A stretch of DNA of 64,000 nucleotides from Streptomyces sp. MA5143a. Its GTDB lineage: Bacteria > Actinomycetota > Actinomycetes > Streptomycetales > Streptomycetaceae. The stretch lies in assembly GCF_900290235.1 (NCBI RefSeq), contig NZ_OLMK01000063.1, positions 115,041 to 179,040 on the forward strand, read 5' to 3'. Numbering within the stretch: the first letter of the stretch is position 1; each line of letters begins with the position of its first letter. The notes under the pieces were generated by a model. That model made no database searches, was not told the origin of the DNA, and saw nothing but the letters and a program-made list of their open reading frames with translations. Below are positions 35,170 to 44,017 of this stretch, piece by piece. A program made the position numbers and the translations under genes.

Positions 35170-35928
35170 TCAGTGCGCCACGACGCGTGCCATGGAGCCA
35201 CGGCGTGGCTGCATCGGAACACCGCGGGCGGGTTCCGGTGCGGGTGGCCGGGCGCCGGGTGCGGCCTGTCGGCCGGCCGGTGCCGGGCTGCGGCGCGGCT
35301 GTGCGGCCACACCGTTCTGCACGTCCATGACGGCGTGGGCCACCAGACCACCCATGGGGTCGTGCCGGATGAGGTCCCTGAGCCGGGAGCGGGACGAGCG
35401 TCCCTCGTTCCCCGGGTACAGGTGCTTGCCGAGGCCCACGGCGTGGGCCAGTGCGGCGAGCGCGGCCGTCCGCGGGTCCGGCGGTACGCCGGTGCGGATC
35501 GCGGAATCCAGCCGGGCCCTGATCTCCCGGCTGATGGCCGTGTCCGTCGCCTGGTAGCGCGTGGTCGGCAGCACCCCGCACATCTGGCCCGCGACGGCGT
35601 GCACCATGCCGCAGCGCTCCAGGTGTGACAGATAGGTCTGGCGCAGCCCCAGCCGGGGCCCGCCGATCCAGTGCACCGCACGGACCGGAGCGCCACGCCT
35701 TCGCAGCAACTCCAACGCGCAGTCCAGTGTTGGATCTCCAGTCGGCCGTGGGGACACCACGGCGATACGATCCCCGTCTGGGGCTATCCGTCCGGCCAGC
35801 GCCAGCTCCACTAGCTGCGCTCCGGCCAGACCAAGGTCGAGCGACTGCGGCTGTGCGGTGGTACCCGTGGCCGGGTCCAACGCCAGCAGCAGAAGCTCCT
35901 CCGGAATTGTTCTGCGGCTCCTGCCCAT
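35170..35928 (-). CDS. GPP34 (GOLPH3-like) family protein
   Basis: A protein of 252 residues, ATG with GGGAGG 5 nt upstream. It opens with IPEELLLLALDPATGT and has LGLAGAQLVELALAGRI, the signature of the GPP34/GOLPH3 fold that in eukaryotes binds phosphatidylinositol-4-phosphate. Streptomyces carry several paralogues of unknown role. The last 50 residues are Pro/Ala/Arg-rich and probably disordered. It is divergent from the DD-carboxypeptidase gene across about 260 bases. Confidence 0.9.
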   Translation of the reverse strand: MGRSRRTIPEELLLLALDPATGTTAQPQSLDLGLAGAQLVELALAGRIAPDGDRIAVVSPRPTGDPTLDCALELLRRRGAPVRAVHWIGGPRLGLRQTYLSHLERCGMVHAVAGQMCGVLPTTRYQATDTAISREIRARLDSAIRTGVPPDPRTAALAALAHAVGLGKHLYPGNEGRSSRSRLRDLIRHDPMGGLVAHAVMDVQNGVAAQPRRSPAPAGRQAAPGARPPAPEPARGVPMQPRRGSMARVVAH

Positions 35929-36191
35929 CCATGCCTCCCCGCGTGGATGAATGACAGGGTGACCCCTCTCACATTGGTCTGTCGAGGGTGCGTGACCGGA
36001 ATGTAGTGGAACCGATAGGTATGTCGTTCTCGTCTACCGCAGGGGTTAAGCCCGCACACAGGACACTGGTACATGGTTCGGACAGCGGCGCGGCGCGGTG
36101 GTGCGCGGGGTGACTAGTGTCCGGGCGGTGGGTTTCACAGATCGGTAGGGCGCGTGTCCCGAGGACGGGCGGCGCGCGGGAGGAGGCATCG

Positions 36192-39146
36192 GTGGCGGGC
36201 ACGTCCCCCGACAGGTCGAAGCGGTACGAGTCGTCGACATCGTCGGCGTCGGGGAGCGAACCGCCGATCCCGGAGACCCCGGGTTCCGGGTCCTCCACGT
36301 CCTCCGAGGACCCACGCCTCTCGCTCTCCCGGCCGACGTCCCCGGCCCCCGCCCCGAAGCCGGACCAGGCGACGGCGGTCTTCTCCCGCCGCACGCTGCT
36401 GGAGACGGCGGAGACGGCGGAGGGGGCGGATCAGGAGGGCGGCGCCGCCGCCGGGGACGTGAAGTCCGACGCGGCGGAGGCGAGTGCCGCCGCCGGGAGC
36501 GCGGAGTCGTCCGACACGGAGGGCGCGAGGGCCGACACCGACACCACGGACGTGACGGCCGACGCTGCTGGCGCGAGGGCCGACGCTGAAGGTGCCGGGT
36601 CGGGTGCCGAGGGTGCCGAGAGTGCCGAAGGGACTTCGGGCGGCGCTGGGTCGGATGACGCCGAGCAGAGCGAGCCTGCTGTCGAGGACGCCGACGCCGA
36701 TGGCGGTGGCGGGCCCGAGGCTGAGGCTGAGGTGAGCCTGGAGCCGGCGGACGACGAGACCGGCGACGCACCCGCCGCCGAGACCGCCGAGACCGCCGAG
36801 ACCGGCGACGCGGCCGACTCCGCGTCCGGTGATGCCTCCCGGCGCTCGCCAGGTGCCGCCACGCCCACCCTCGCCCTGGCGGCACGCCTGCCCGCGGCGC
36901 GGGAGGCGAAGGACGCGAGCGGCGAGGCCGACGCGGACGTGCCGCGCGCGGCGGAGTCCGAGGAGACCGGGGCCGACCGGGTGACTGCTGGCCGCGCACA
37001 TGCCGACTCCGACGCCGACTCCGACGCCGCGACTCCGCGTGACCGCGAGCCCGGCGACGAGGGCGAGGGCTCCGGGTCCGTCAAGGACGCGAAGCCCAAG
37101 GAGGTTGTGGCCGACGCTGCGAGTGCCGAGGCCGACGCCGACTCGTCGCGCGACGGGGAGAGCGATGCCGACTCGCACGCCGACGCCGACGCCGACGCTC
37201 CGCGTGACCGCGAGCGCGAGCGCAAGCCCGAGCCCGACGCCGGTTCCGGTGCCGGGGACGCGGGCGACGCCGGTCCCGACGAGGAGCGCGGCAAGGGCCC
37301 CGAGGGCAGCGGGAAGGCCGGCTCCGGTGCCCCGTCGTCCGGGGCGGACTCCGACGCGGCGGCCCCCAGGACCGGCTCCGGTACCCCCGCCTCCAAGGGC
37401 GGCTCCGGGGTCTTCTTCGCCAAGTCCCGCCCCAGCGAGATCGCGGCAGAGGACGAAGCCGAAGCTGGAGCCGACGCCGAGCCGCCCGTCGATCAGGCGA
37501 CCGCCATCTTCCGCGCACCCAAGCTCCCCCCGGTGGACCAGCCCACCACCATGCTCAAGCTGGGCGCGGCGGCCACCAAGGCGACCGGCGAGGCCGACGA
37601 CGCCTCCGACGAGGACACCTCCGACAAGGCCGAACGCGACGGCAAGGCCACCGAGGACGCCAAGGGCACCCCGTCCGACGCCAAGGGCACCCCGTCCGAC
37701 ATCAAGGGCGCCCCCAGCGAGCGGACCAGCAAGTTCGTGGCGCTCAAGTCGCTCGACGACGCCGCCCCGGCCAAGTCCGCGCAGCCCTCCGTCGCGCCCG
37801 CCGAGGCCACCCGGACGATTCCTCAGGTGGGTCCCGAGCGGACCACGCAGCAGCCGCTGCCGCCGAAGCCGCCGCTGGATCTGCTGGCGGAGCTGACGAA
37901 CACGCCGCCGCCCCCGCAGACCCCGCTCAGGACGGCCGTCCGCCGGGTCAAGATCTGGACCCCGCTGGTCATCCTGCTGGTGATCGTCTTTGCGGTCGTA
38001 CAGAACTTCCGTTCGCTCCCCGCCCCGACGCTCGCGCTGACCGCGAAGGAGTCCTACGCCTTCAAGGGCGACAAGGTGACCCTGCCGTGGCCCGAGCAGG
38101 GCCAGGGCTGGATGGACGTCAACGGCATCGGCACCCTGGACAGCTTCGGCGAGCAGAAGCCCGTCGCCATCGGCTCCGTCGCCAAGGCGATGACCGCGTA
38201 CGTCATCCTCAAGGAACACCCGATGAAGCCGGGTGCGAAGGGCGCGACCATCCCGGTCGACGCGAAGGCGGAGACCGAGGGCGGCTACGACAAGGACGGC
38301 GAGTCCACCCTCAACACCGTCAAGGAGGGCGACAAGCTCTCCCAGTACGACGCCATCGCGGCCATCATGATCCCGTCCGCGAACAATATCGCGCGGCTGC
38401 TCGCCCGCTGGGACAGCAACGGTTCCGAGGCGGACTTCGTCAAGAAGATGAACGCCGCCGCCAAGGACCTCGGGATGAAGAACACCACCTACACCGACCC
38501 GTCCGGGCTGAAGGAGACGACCGTCTCCACCGCCGAGGACCAGGTGAAGCTCGGCAACGAGCTGGTGCGGATGAAGGCCCTCACCGACATCACCAAGCTG
38601 CCCTACTGGTTCGACCCGTCGGGCCAGCGCTGGGACAACTACAACCGTCTCGTCCCCTACAACAACGCCATCGGCATCAAGACCGGCTCCACCTCGGCGG
38701 CCGGCGGCAACCTGCTCTTCGCCGCCACCAAGGAGGTCGGCGGTGAGACGGCCATCGTCGTCGGCGCGATCCTCGGCCAGCACACCCCGCCGATCATCGA
38801 CACGGTCAACGCGGTCAGCAAGACGGCCATGATCGCCGCCCAGGACGCCCTCACCTCCGACACGATCCTGAAGAAGGGCGACGTCGTCGGCTACGTCGAC
38901 GACCAGCTCGGCGGACAGACCCCCGTCGTCGTCACCGAGGACGTCTCGGCGGTCGGCTGGGCAGGCAAGACCGTCAAGCTGGGGCTGGAGCCCGCAAAAA
39001 CCATCCCGCACCAGGCGGAGGCCGGCACGAAGGTCGGCTCGCTGACCGTGGGCGACGGCACCGGCTACGGCGTCGAGGTCCCGGTGGCCCTGCAGAAGGA
39101 CCTCACCGAGCCCGGCTTCGTCCCCAGGCTCACCCGCGTGAGCTGA
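36192..39146 (+). CDS. D-alanyl-D-alanine carboxypeptidase (peptidase S11) with long acidic tail
   Basis: A protein of 984 residues; the GTG at 36192 has a perfect AGGAGG 6 nt upstream, so the frame start at 36117 is rejected. The first 580 residues are Asp/Glu/Ala/Ser-rich and disordered and must be cytoplasmic. Three DQxTxxF/L-type motifs occur at about residues 58, 434 and 449. One membrane helix lies at about 586-606, and the external penicillin-binding domain follows with SVAK (Ser662, Lys665), SAN (729-731) and KTG (830-832), all intact. It should trim or sense peptidoglycan stem peptides outside the membrane. A strong terminator follows. Confidence 0.92.
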   Translation: MAGTSPDRSKRYESSTSSASGSEPPIPETPGSGSSTSSEDPRLSLSRPTSPAPAPKPDQATAVFSRRTLLETAETAEGADQEGGAAAGDVKSDAAEASAAAGSAESSDTEGARADTDTTDVTADAAGARADAEGAGSGAEGAESAEGTSGGAGSDDAEQSEPAVEDADADGGGGPEAEAEVSLEPADDETGDAPAAETAETAETGDAADSASGDASRRSPGAATPTLALAARLPAAREAKDASGEADADVPRAAESEETGADRVTAGRAHADSDADSDAATPRDREPGDEGEGSGSVKDAKPKEVVADAASAEADADSSRDGESDADSHADADADAPRDRERERKPEPDAGSGAGDAGDAGPDEERGKGPEGSGKAGSGAPSSGADSDAAAPRTGSGTPASKGGSGVFFAKSRPSEIAAEDEAEAGADAEPPVDQATAIFRAPKLPPVDQPTTMLKLGAAATKATGEADDASDEDTSDKAERDGKATEDAKGTPSDAKGTPSDIKGAPSERTSKFVALKSLDDAAPAKSAQPSVAPAEATRTIPQVGPERTTQQPLPPKPPLDLLAELTNTPPPPQTPLRTAVRRVKIWTPLVILLVIVFAVVQNFRSLPAPTLALTAKESYAFKGDKVTLPWPEQGQGWMDVNGIGTLDSFGEQKPVAIGSVAKAMTAYVILKEHPMKPGAKGATIPVDAKAETEGGYDKDGESTLNTVKEGDKLSQYDAIAAIMIPSANNIARLLARWDSNGSEADFVKKMNAAAKDLGMKNTTYTDPSGLKETTVSTAEDQVKLGNELVRMKALTDITKLPYWFDPSGQRWDNYNRLVPYNNAIGIKTGSTSAAGGNLLFAATKEVGGETAIVVGAILGQHTPPIIDTVNAVSKTAMIAAQDALTSDTILKKGDVVGYVDDQLGGQTPVVVTEDVSAVGWAGKTVKLGLEPAKTIPHQAEAGTKVGSLTVGDGTGYGVEVPVALQKDLTEPGFVPRLTRVS

Positions 39147-39203
39147 CCGGGCCGGCCGGCACAGCCGCCACCCGCGCGAACCGCCAGCCGCACCGCACAC
39201 GAA

Positions 39204-39242
39204 GAGGCGCCCCTCCCGACCACCGACCGGGAGGGGCGCCTC
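39204..39242. terminator. Terminator between convergent genes
   Basis: A perfect 15-bp GC-rich stem (39204-39218 with 39228-39242) closes a 9-nt loop. It lies 58 bases after the carboxypeptidase stop and 50 bases beyond the stop of the convergent membrane-protein gene, so it may serve both. Confidence 0.85.
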
Positions 39243-39291
39243 ATGCATGGGGTCTGCTTGGGGCCCTCATGGGGCTCGCGTGGGGCCCGTC

Positions 39292-41046
39292 CTACTCCTC
39301 GCCCTCCTCCTCCGCCTCCTTCTCGCACTCCAGCGCCGTCTTCCGGGACGGCCCCCCGTACTGCGAGCTGATGCGGACGTCACCGGCCTCGTGGACGGTG
39401 AGGCGGGTGAACTCGGTGAGGTCGCCGTCGGACTCGCGGTCGGCGGTGAGGCAGCCGTTGTCCGCCCACAGCCACGGCGAGTAGGCGACGCGGACGATGA
39501 CCTCGCCGGGGCGGGGCATATGGACGACGAGGTTGGCGCCGTCGGCGCTGACCACCGACGCCGGCCTGTCGACCAGCGGCGTCGCGTTCTTCACCCGGTA
39601 GATCTTCCAGTTCGCGTCCTCCCAGACGCGCTCCAGATAGTCGGGCTCGCTGGTCACCAGGGCGTGTTCCAGCTCGGCGGGCCCGTCCGGCTCGCCGTTG
39701 ACGAGGACGACGAAACCGACCGCCCACTGCGACAGCCACGCCTTGTAGGCCGAGGGGGTGAAGGCGCCCTCGGGCACCTCCGTGCCGCCGTGACCCTCGT
39801 AGAAGAGGCGGCCCCGTTCCACGTCGGCCTGCCGGTTCCAGCCGCGCGCCATGTTGATGTACGGGGCCAGGATCGCGGCCTCGCGGTGGTCGCGGGCCGG
39901 GACCACCTCGACGCGGGTCTTCCAGGCGCCCAGCCGCTTCAGCTCGTTCACCACCCCGTCGGTCTTCACGGCCCACTCGGGCACCTTGGTGTTGGTGACG
40001 ATGTCGGCGGTGGTCTTGGCCGTCAGCCACGTCAGGGAGAGGACCAGGGCGACCACACCGGCCACCACCCGCCGCCGGGCCGTGAACCAGGACAGCGGCA
40101 GCCGGGCCCCCTCCGCGCGGGCCTCGCCGCGGTACAGGGCGATGGCCAGGGCAGCCGCCGGGCCCGCCAGCTCCAGGAGCCGCTCGACGTTCGTGCCGAT
40201 GGGGGTGGGGATCAGATAGCAGAGGACCACACCGAGGGCGTACACCGCGGAGCCGAGGCGGAGCACCCGCCAGGCGCTCGGGGCGGTCACCACGACCACC
40301 GCGCAGATCACCACCGGAGGCCATATCCGGCTGAACGCCATGGGCTGCTCGCCCTCGAAGGGGAACAGCAGCGTGGTCACGGCGACGACCGTCACCGGCG
40401 GCAGGATCAGGGCCGCCGCCCGGCCCCACTCGCGGCACAGCAGATACGCGGCGCCGACCACGAGGAGGAAGAGCCCGGAGACGGGGCTCCCCATCGTGGA
40501 CAGCGTCGCGCACACCGCCGCCACGGCCAGCCGCCGCCCGCCGCGCCCGCCGACCACCGCCAGCAGCGCCCCCATCGCGAAGGCCGTGCCCAGCATGAAC
40601 GTGGAGCGGCCCGACACCACCTGGCACCACAGCGAGAAGGTCGCCGCGAGGGCGACCGGGATCGGCGCCCGCACACCCGTCCGGGCGACGACCGCGCCGA
40701 CGAGCCAGGACGCGGAGAGCCCGGACGCCAGCGTCACGGCGACCACCCCGCACACCGCCATCAGATACGGCGAGAGGACGCTGTAGTTCGCCGCGTGCAG
40801 GCCCCCGTACCAGAACAGGTTGACCGCGGAGTCCGGGTACATCTTCGCGAACTCCGCCCACGCCACCTGCGCGGCCAGATCCCCGCCGCCGGTCGCGAAG
40901 ACCGCCCACCACACGACGTACAGCGGCAGGGCGCACAGAGCGGCCGTGAGGGGCACTCGGTGGCGTTCCCGCCACGGCTCACGCGTCGGCGACGGTTTGT
41001 CGGCGCGCGAGACGGGACGTCGTGGGGTCAGCTCGGCAAAGGCCAC
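39292..41046 (-). CDS. Polytopic membrane protein with large extracellular C-terminal domain
   Basis: A protein of 584 residues, GTG start. About ten hydrophobic segments span residues 30-370, followed by a soluble domain of about 210 residues (YINMARGWNRQADVERGR, DYLERVWEDANWKIYRVKN) and a very acidic tail (EKEAEEEGEE). The topology resembles GT-C/PMT-type integral membrane glycosyltransferases, with loops that could hold the active site, but no motif proves it. It is a conserved type of actinobacterial membrane protein to which I can give no name. Confidence 0.75.
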   Translation of the reverse strand: MAFAELTPRRPVSRADKPSPTREPWRERHRVPLTAALCALPLYVVWWAVFATGGGDLAAQVAWAEFAKMYPDSAVNLFWYGGLHAANYSVLSPYLMAVCGVVAVTLASGLSASWLVGAVVARTGVRAPIPVALAATFSLWCQVVSGRSTFMLGTAFAMGALLAVVGGRGGRRLAVAAVCATLSTMGSPVSGLFLLVVGAAYLLCREWGRAAALILPPVTVVAVTTLLFPFEGEQPMAFSRIWPPVVICAVVVVTAPSAWRVLRLGSAVYALGVVLCYLIPTPIGTNVERLLELAGPAAALAIALYRGEARAEGARLPLSWFTARRRVVAGVVALVLSLTWLTAKTTADIVTNTKVPEWAVKTDGVVNELKRLGAWKTRVEVVPARDHREAAILAPYINMARGWNRQADVERGRLFYEGHGGTEVPEGAFTPSAYKAWLSQWAVGFVVLVNGEPDGPAELEHALVTSEPDYLERVWEDANWKIYRVKNATPLVDRPASVVSADGANLVVHMPRPGEVIVRVAYSPWLWADNGCLTADRESDGDLTEFTRLTVHEAGDVRISSQYGGPSRKTALECEKEAEEEGEE

Positions 41047-41158
41047 TGCGGCTCGTCCGTTCCGTTCGACTCGTGCGGGCGGTTGTTGTTCGTCGTGTGT
41101 CGGAGTAGACGCTAACCACCCGCTGACAGTTGGCCGACAGGACCAGTTCCCTCCGGTG

Positions 41159-41185
41159 CGGCCGTAGGGAAAACCCCCACGGCCG
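41159..41185 (-). terminator. Hairpin after the MerR gene
   Basis: CGGCCGT (41159-41165) pairs with ACGGCCG (41179-41185), and an inner GGG-AAAA-CCC adds to the stem. It lies 18 bases beyond the stop of the MerR gene. Confidence 0.6.
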
Positions 41186-41202
41186 TACCGGTACTACATG
41201 GG

Positions 41203-42159
41203 TCAGGATGCGACCGGGAACGCCACGTCGCACACCGGATCCTCCGGCCCCGCCGCGTCCCAGTCCGCGAAGTACACCTCACGGCAGGGACCGACGACCT
41301 CCAGGCCACGCGCGGCGATCCACCGCTCGACCGCCTCGAAGGCCGCCGCGATCTGCGGGTAGGCCACCTGCGCCTTGGTGATCCGCGTGTACGCGAGCCG
41401 GCGCGCCGGCTCCACCCGCACCCCGGCCCCCCGGGCCCGCCCCTGCTCCGCGGCCCAGCGGCGGGCCGCCTCCGGGTCGGCCACCGGGACACACGACTCG
41501 GCGGGGCCGTCGCTCTCCAGGGACACCTCGGAGTGGTACACGACGAACGGCGCCCCCGCCGTCCCGCCGCAGGCCGCCGCGCCCTCCTCCAGCCGTCCCA
41601 GCGACGCCCCGATCCACGCCGGCAGCTCGTCGACCAGGAGGTGCCGTGCCTGGGTGAGCACCACCTGCGCGGCCGTGTCGACCGTCTCGACCACGAAGGT
41701 GCCGCAGGCCCCGGCCCCGGCCCCGTCCGCGGCGTTCGTTCCGTCGGTGCCGCCCGTACCGTTCGAGCTGTTCGTGGCGTCCGTGGCGTTCGTGCCGTCC
41801 ATCGCCGGGTCCCTTCCCGTGAGCCGTCCACGGAGGTAGCCGACCAGGGCCCGCTGCGACGCGAACCGCTCCTCGGCGCCGGCCCAGTACGCGTCGAGCC
41901 GCTCGGCGGCCAGAACGCCGTCCGTCCCGACGGCCTCCACGATCTCCGCGACGCGGGCGAGAGGCATGTCGAGCTGCCGCAGCAGGGCGACGAGACGGGC
42001 GCGTTCGACCTGGTCGGACCGGTAGTACCGGTAGCCGGTCAGCTCGTCGACGTACGCCGGGGCGAGCAGCCCCAGTCGGTCGTAGAGCCGCAGCGCCTTC
42101 GCCGACAGCCGTGCGCGGGCGGCGAAGGCACCGATGGTGAGCAGGTCGTCCGTGGCCAC
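41203..42159 (-). CDS. MerR-family regulator with GyrI-like effector domain
   Basis: A protein of 318 residues from the GTG at 42159, with GGAGG 8 nt upstream; the frame start at 42177 has no signal. The N-terminal MerR helix-turn-helix (LLTIGAFAARARLSAKALRL, YRYYRSDQVERA) is followed by a dimerisation helix and a C-terminal GyrI/AraC-type ligand-binding domain (about 170-318). Between them is a slippage-prone Asn/Thr/Gly/Asp-rich insert near residues 130-165 that few relatives should share. An inverted repeat TTGACC-N9-GGTCAA upstream is likely its own operator. Confidence 0.88.
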   Translation of the reverse strand: MATDDLLTIGAFAARARLSAKALRLYDRLGLLAPAYVDELTGYRYYRSDQVERARLVALLRQLDMPLARVAEIVEAVGTDGVLAAERLDAYWAGAEERFASQRALVGYLRGRLTGRDPAMDGTNATDATNSSNGTGGTDGTNAADGAGAGACGTFVVETVDTAAQVVLTQARHLLVDELPAWIGASLGRLEEGAAACGGTAGAPFVVYHSEVSLESDGPAESCVPVADPEAARRWAAEQGRARGAGVRVEPARRLAYTRITKAQVAYPQIAAAFEAVERWIAARGLEVVGPCREVYFADWDAAGPEDPVCDVAFPVAS

Positions 42160-42212
42160 TGGGTCATCCTCCGTCACCGGGCGTCCGCGCCCGGCGGGAG
42201 GGACGGTGGTCC

Positions 42213-42233
42213 TTGACCCAGGGGGAAGGTCAA
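42213..42233. promoter_or_regulatory. MerR-type operator candidate
   Basis: TTGACC (42213-42218) and GGTCAA (42228-42233) form a 6-bp inverted repeat with a 9-nt centre, 54 bases before the MerR gene start. This is the usual place and form for MerR autoregulation. Confidence 0.5.
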
Positions 42234-42271
42234 ACGAACGGGCGCACCCGGAGCGGCGGGTGGAGGTGGCC

Positions 42272-42778
42272 TCAGCCGAGCGCCTTCTCCACGGCGGCCA
42301 CCAGCTCCGCGGCCTCCGGCTCGGTCTGCGGGGAGAAACGGGCCACGACCGAGCCGTCCCGGCCGATGAGGAACTTCTCGAAGTTCCAGCGGATGTCGCC
42401 GCTGTGGCCCTCCGCGTCCGGGTGACCGACCAGCCGCTCGTACAGGGCGTGCCGGCCCTCGCCGTTCACCTCGACCTTCTCGGTCATCGGGAAGGTCACG
42501 CCGTACGTCGCCGAGCAGAACTCCGCGATCTCCTCGGCCGAGCCCGGCTCCTGCCCCAGGAACTGGTTGCAGGGCACGCCCAGCACGGTGAAGCCCTGCG
42601 CCGCGTAGCGGGCCTGGAGGGCTTCGAGGCCCGTGTACTGGGGGGTGAGACCGCACTTGGAGGCCACGTTCACCACGAGCACGGCCTTGCCGGCGTACTG
42701 CGCGAGGTCCGCGGAGCCGCCCGTGAGGGCACCGATCTCGATGTCGAGGGGAGAGGTACGGGGGGTGTCTGTAGTCAT
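42272..42778 (-). CDS. Glutathione peroxidase-family protein
   Basis: A protein of 168 residues, normal family length. The peroxidatic cysteine is Cys42 in VASKCGLTPQYTGLEAL, and the other active-site positions are seen in VLGVPCNQFLGQEPG (Gln) and IRWNFEKFLIG (Trp-Asn). In actinobacteria, which lack glutathione, these cysteine enzymes usually draw electrons from thioredoxin and reduce hydroperoxides. The protein is cytoplasmic. It is followed by the MerR gene on the same strand at a distance of 112 nt; the two may be separately controlled. Confidence 0.93.
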   Translation of the reverse strand: MTTDTPRTSPLDIEIGALTGGSADLAQYAGKAVLVVNVASKCGLTPQYTGLEALQARYAAQGFTVLGVPCNQFLGQEPGSAEEIAEFCSATYGVTFPMTEKVEVNGEGRHALYERLVGHPDAEGHSGDIRWNFEKFLIGRDGSVVARFSPQTEPEAAELVAAVEKALG

Positions 42779-42866
42779 AAACGGATGCTATCTCCGGAAA
42801 CCTTTTCGCCTCCGCCGCCCCGGACGGAACACCTCGGCCGCCTCGGCCCGCCCCGGACACGGCGCG

Positions 42867-43859
42867 TCAGCCCGCGTCCCCGTCGGCCTCCCGGCGTTCC
42901 GGAGCCCGTACCAACACCTCGCCCGCCGCCGTCCGGGTGTACAGGACCGAGCGGCCCGCTCGTCCGCGCCGGACCAGGCCCGCGTCCAGCAGGACCTTCA
43001 GATGGCGGCCCACCGAGCCGAGGGGGCGGCCGGTGACCGCGCACAGCTGGGTCGTGCTCATGGGGGAGTCGAGGAGGGCGAGGACACGGGCGCGGGCGGT
43101 GCCGAGGAGCGGGCCGAGGGCGGCGGGCGCGGCCGCCGGGCCGTCGCCGCCGGCGAGGACGCCCGAGCACGGGTACACGACGGCGTACCGCTCGCCCTCC
43201 TCCCACGCCACCCAACCGACCCGCTGCGGGGTGACCGGCACGAACACCAGCCGCGCGCCGGAGATCTCCCGCGGCGGATACTCGTGGAGGTTGACCTGGA
43301 GCCGGTTCTCGCCGAGCCAGCGCATGCCGGGCCGCAACGCGTCCAGCACCGCCGCCCAGCCGCTCTGCCCCAGCTGCGCGGTCCGGGCGAGGACGTCCGC
43401 CTCCAGCACCCGCCGCCGCCGCTCCCAGTCCGGCCGTACGGCCTCCTCCCACACGTAGGTCAGGAGGTCGGCCGCGCGGTCCGGCAGGTCGTCGCGGTCG
43501 AGGGCGGCCGGGAGCGGGCCGCGCAGGGACAGCACGAGGTGGGCGCGGGCGGCGGCCGGGTCCACGGCCCGGACCCGGGCGACCTCCTGCGCGAAGGTCT
43601 CGCCCTCACGCGGGGTCGGGGTGAGGAAGTCGGCGATCCACTTCTCGCCGAGACCCGCCCGGACCAGCAGGGCGGTGACCGGGTCGCGGGCCAACTCGGC
43701 CCGGTAGGCGGGCAGATGGTCCGCCAGCCAGACCTGTTCGCCGGGATGGGTGCCGGTGCCCGCGTGCAGCCGCTTCAGGCTCGCGAACGTCTCCGCGAGC
43801 GGCGACACCACGAACCGGCTGCCGGCGAGGGTGTCGGCGTTGACCTGCCACCAGCCCAC
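42867..43859 (-). CDS. ArsR-type winged-helix regulator with long N-terminal domain
   Basis: A protein of 330 residues, GTG start with GGAGG 7 nt upstream. The N-terminal 230 residues are the DUF5937-like sensor part common in Streptomyces (MGWWQVNADTLAGSRFVVSP). The C-terminal part is an ArsR helix-turn-helix (LDSPMSTTQLCAVTGRPLGS, VGRHLKVLLDAGLVRRGRAG). It is divergent from an MFS efflux gene and probably controls it. Three 32-bp tandem repeats start at its own start codon and run into the control region; each copy carries a version of its ribosome binding site. Confidence 0.88.
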   Translation of the reverse strand: MGWWQVNADTLAGSRFVVSPLAETFASLKRLHAGTGTHPGEQVWLADHLPAYRAELARDPVTALLVRAGLGEKWIADFLTPTPREGETFAQEVARVRAVDPAAARAHLVLSLRGPLPAALDRDDLPDRAADLLTYVWEEAVRPDWERRRRVLEADVLARTAQLGQSGWAAVLDALRPGMRWLGENRLQVNLHEYPPREISGARLVFVPVTPQRVGWVAWEEGERYAVVYPCSGVLAGGDGPAAAPAALGPLLGTARARVLALLDSPMSTTQLCAVTGRPLGSVGRHLKVLLDAGLVRRGRAGRSVLYTRTAAGEVLVRAPERREADGDAG

Positions 43860-43952
43860 TGCGGGACCTCCGGGGTGCGGCGGACGGCCGCTGCGGGGCC
43901 TCCGGGCTGTGGCGGACGGCCACTGCGGGACCTTCGGGACGCGGCGAGGCCG
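43857..43952. repeat. Three tandem 32-bp repeats over a start codon
   Basis: Copies at 43857, 43889 and 43921, all of the form C(A/G)CTGCGGG(A/G)CCTYCGGG-N-GGCGGACGGC; the third is diverged at its end. On the minus strand each contains a Shine-Dalgarno-like GGAGG or GAAGG followed 7 nt later by GTG (GCG in copy 2), so the translation start of the ArsR gene has been duplicated. Confidence 0.75.
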
Positions 43953-44017
43953 TCCGGGCTTTCGCGTGTGCGCGAAACATTAGCGGCGGCCGGGACGTCG
44001 GGCCGATCGTCCTGCCC

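Noticed and set aside
34493..35932. 479-codon minus-strand frame
   Set aside because: Spans GPP34 and the Xre gene in another frame; Arg/Pro/Gly-rich shadow.
36135..39248. A 1037-codon open frame on the minus strand
   Set aside because: Shadow of the DD-carboxypeptidase gene: Gly/Arg/Leu-rich, no family motif, and the plus-strand protein has intact SVAK, SAN and KTG motifs.
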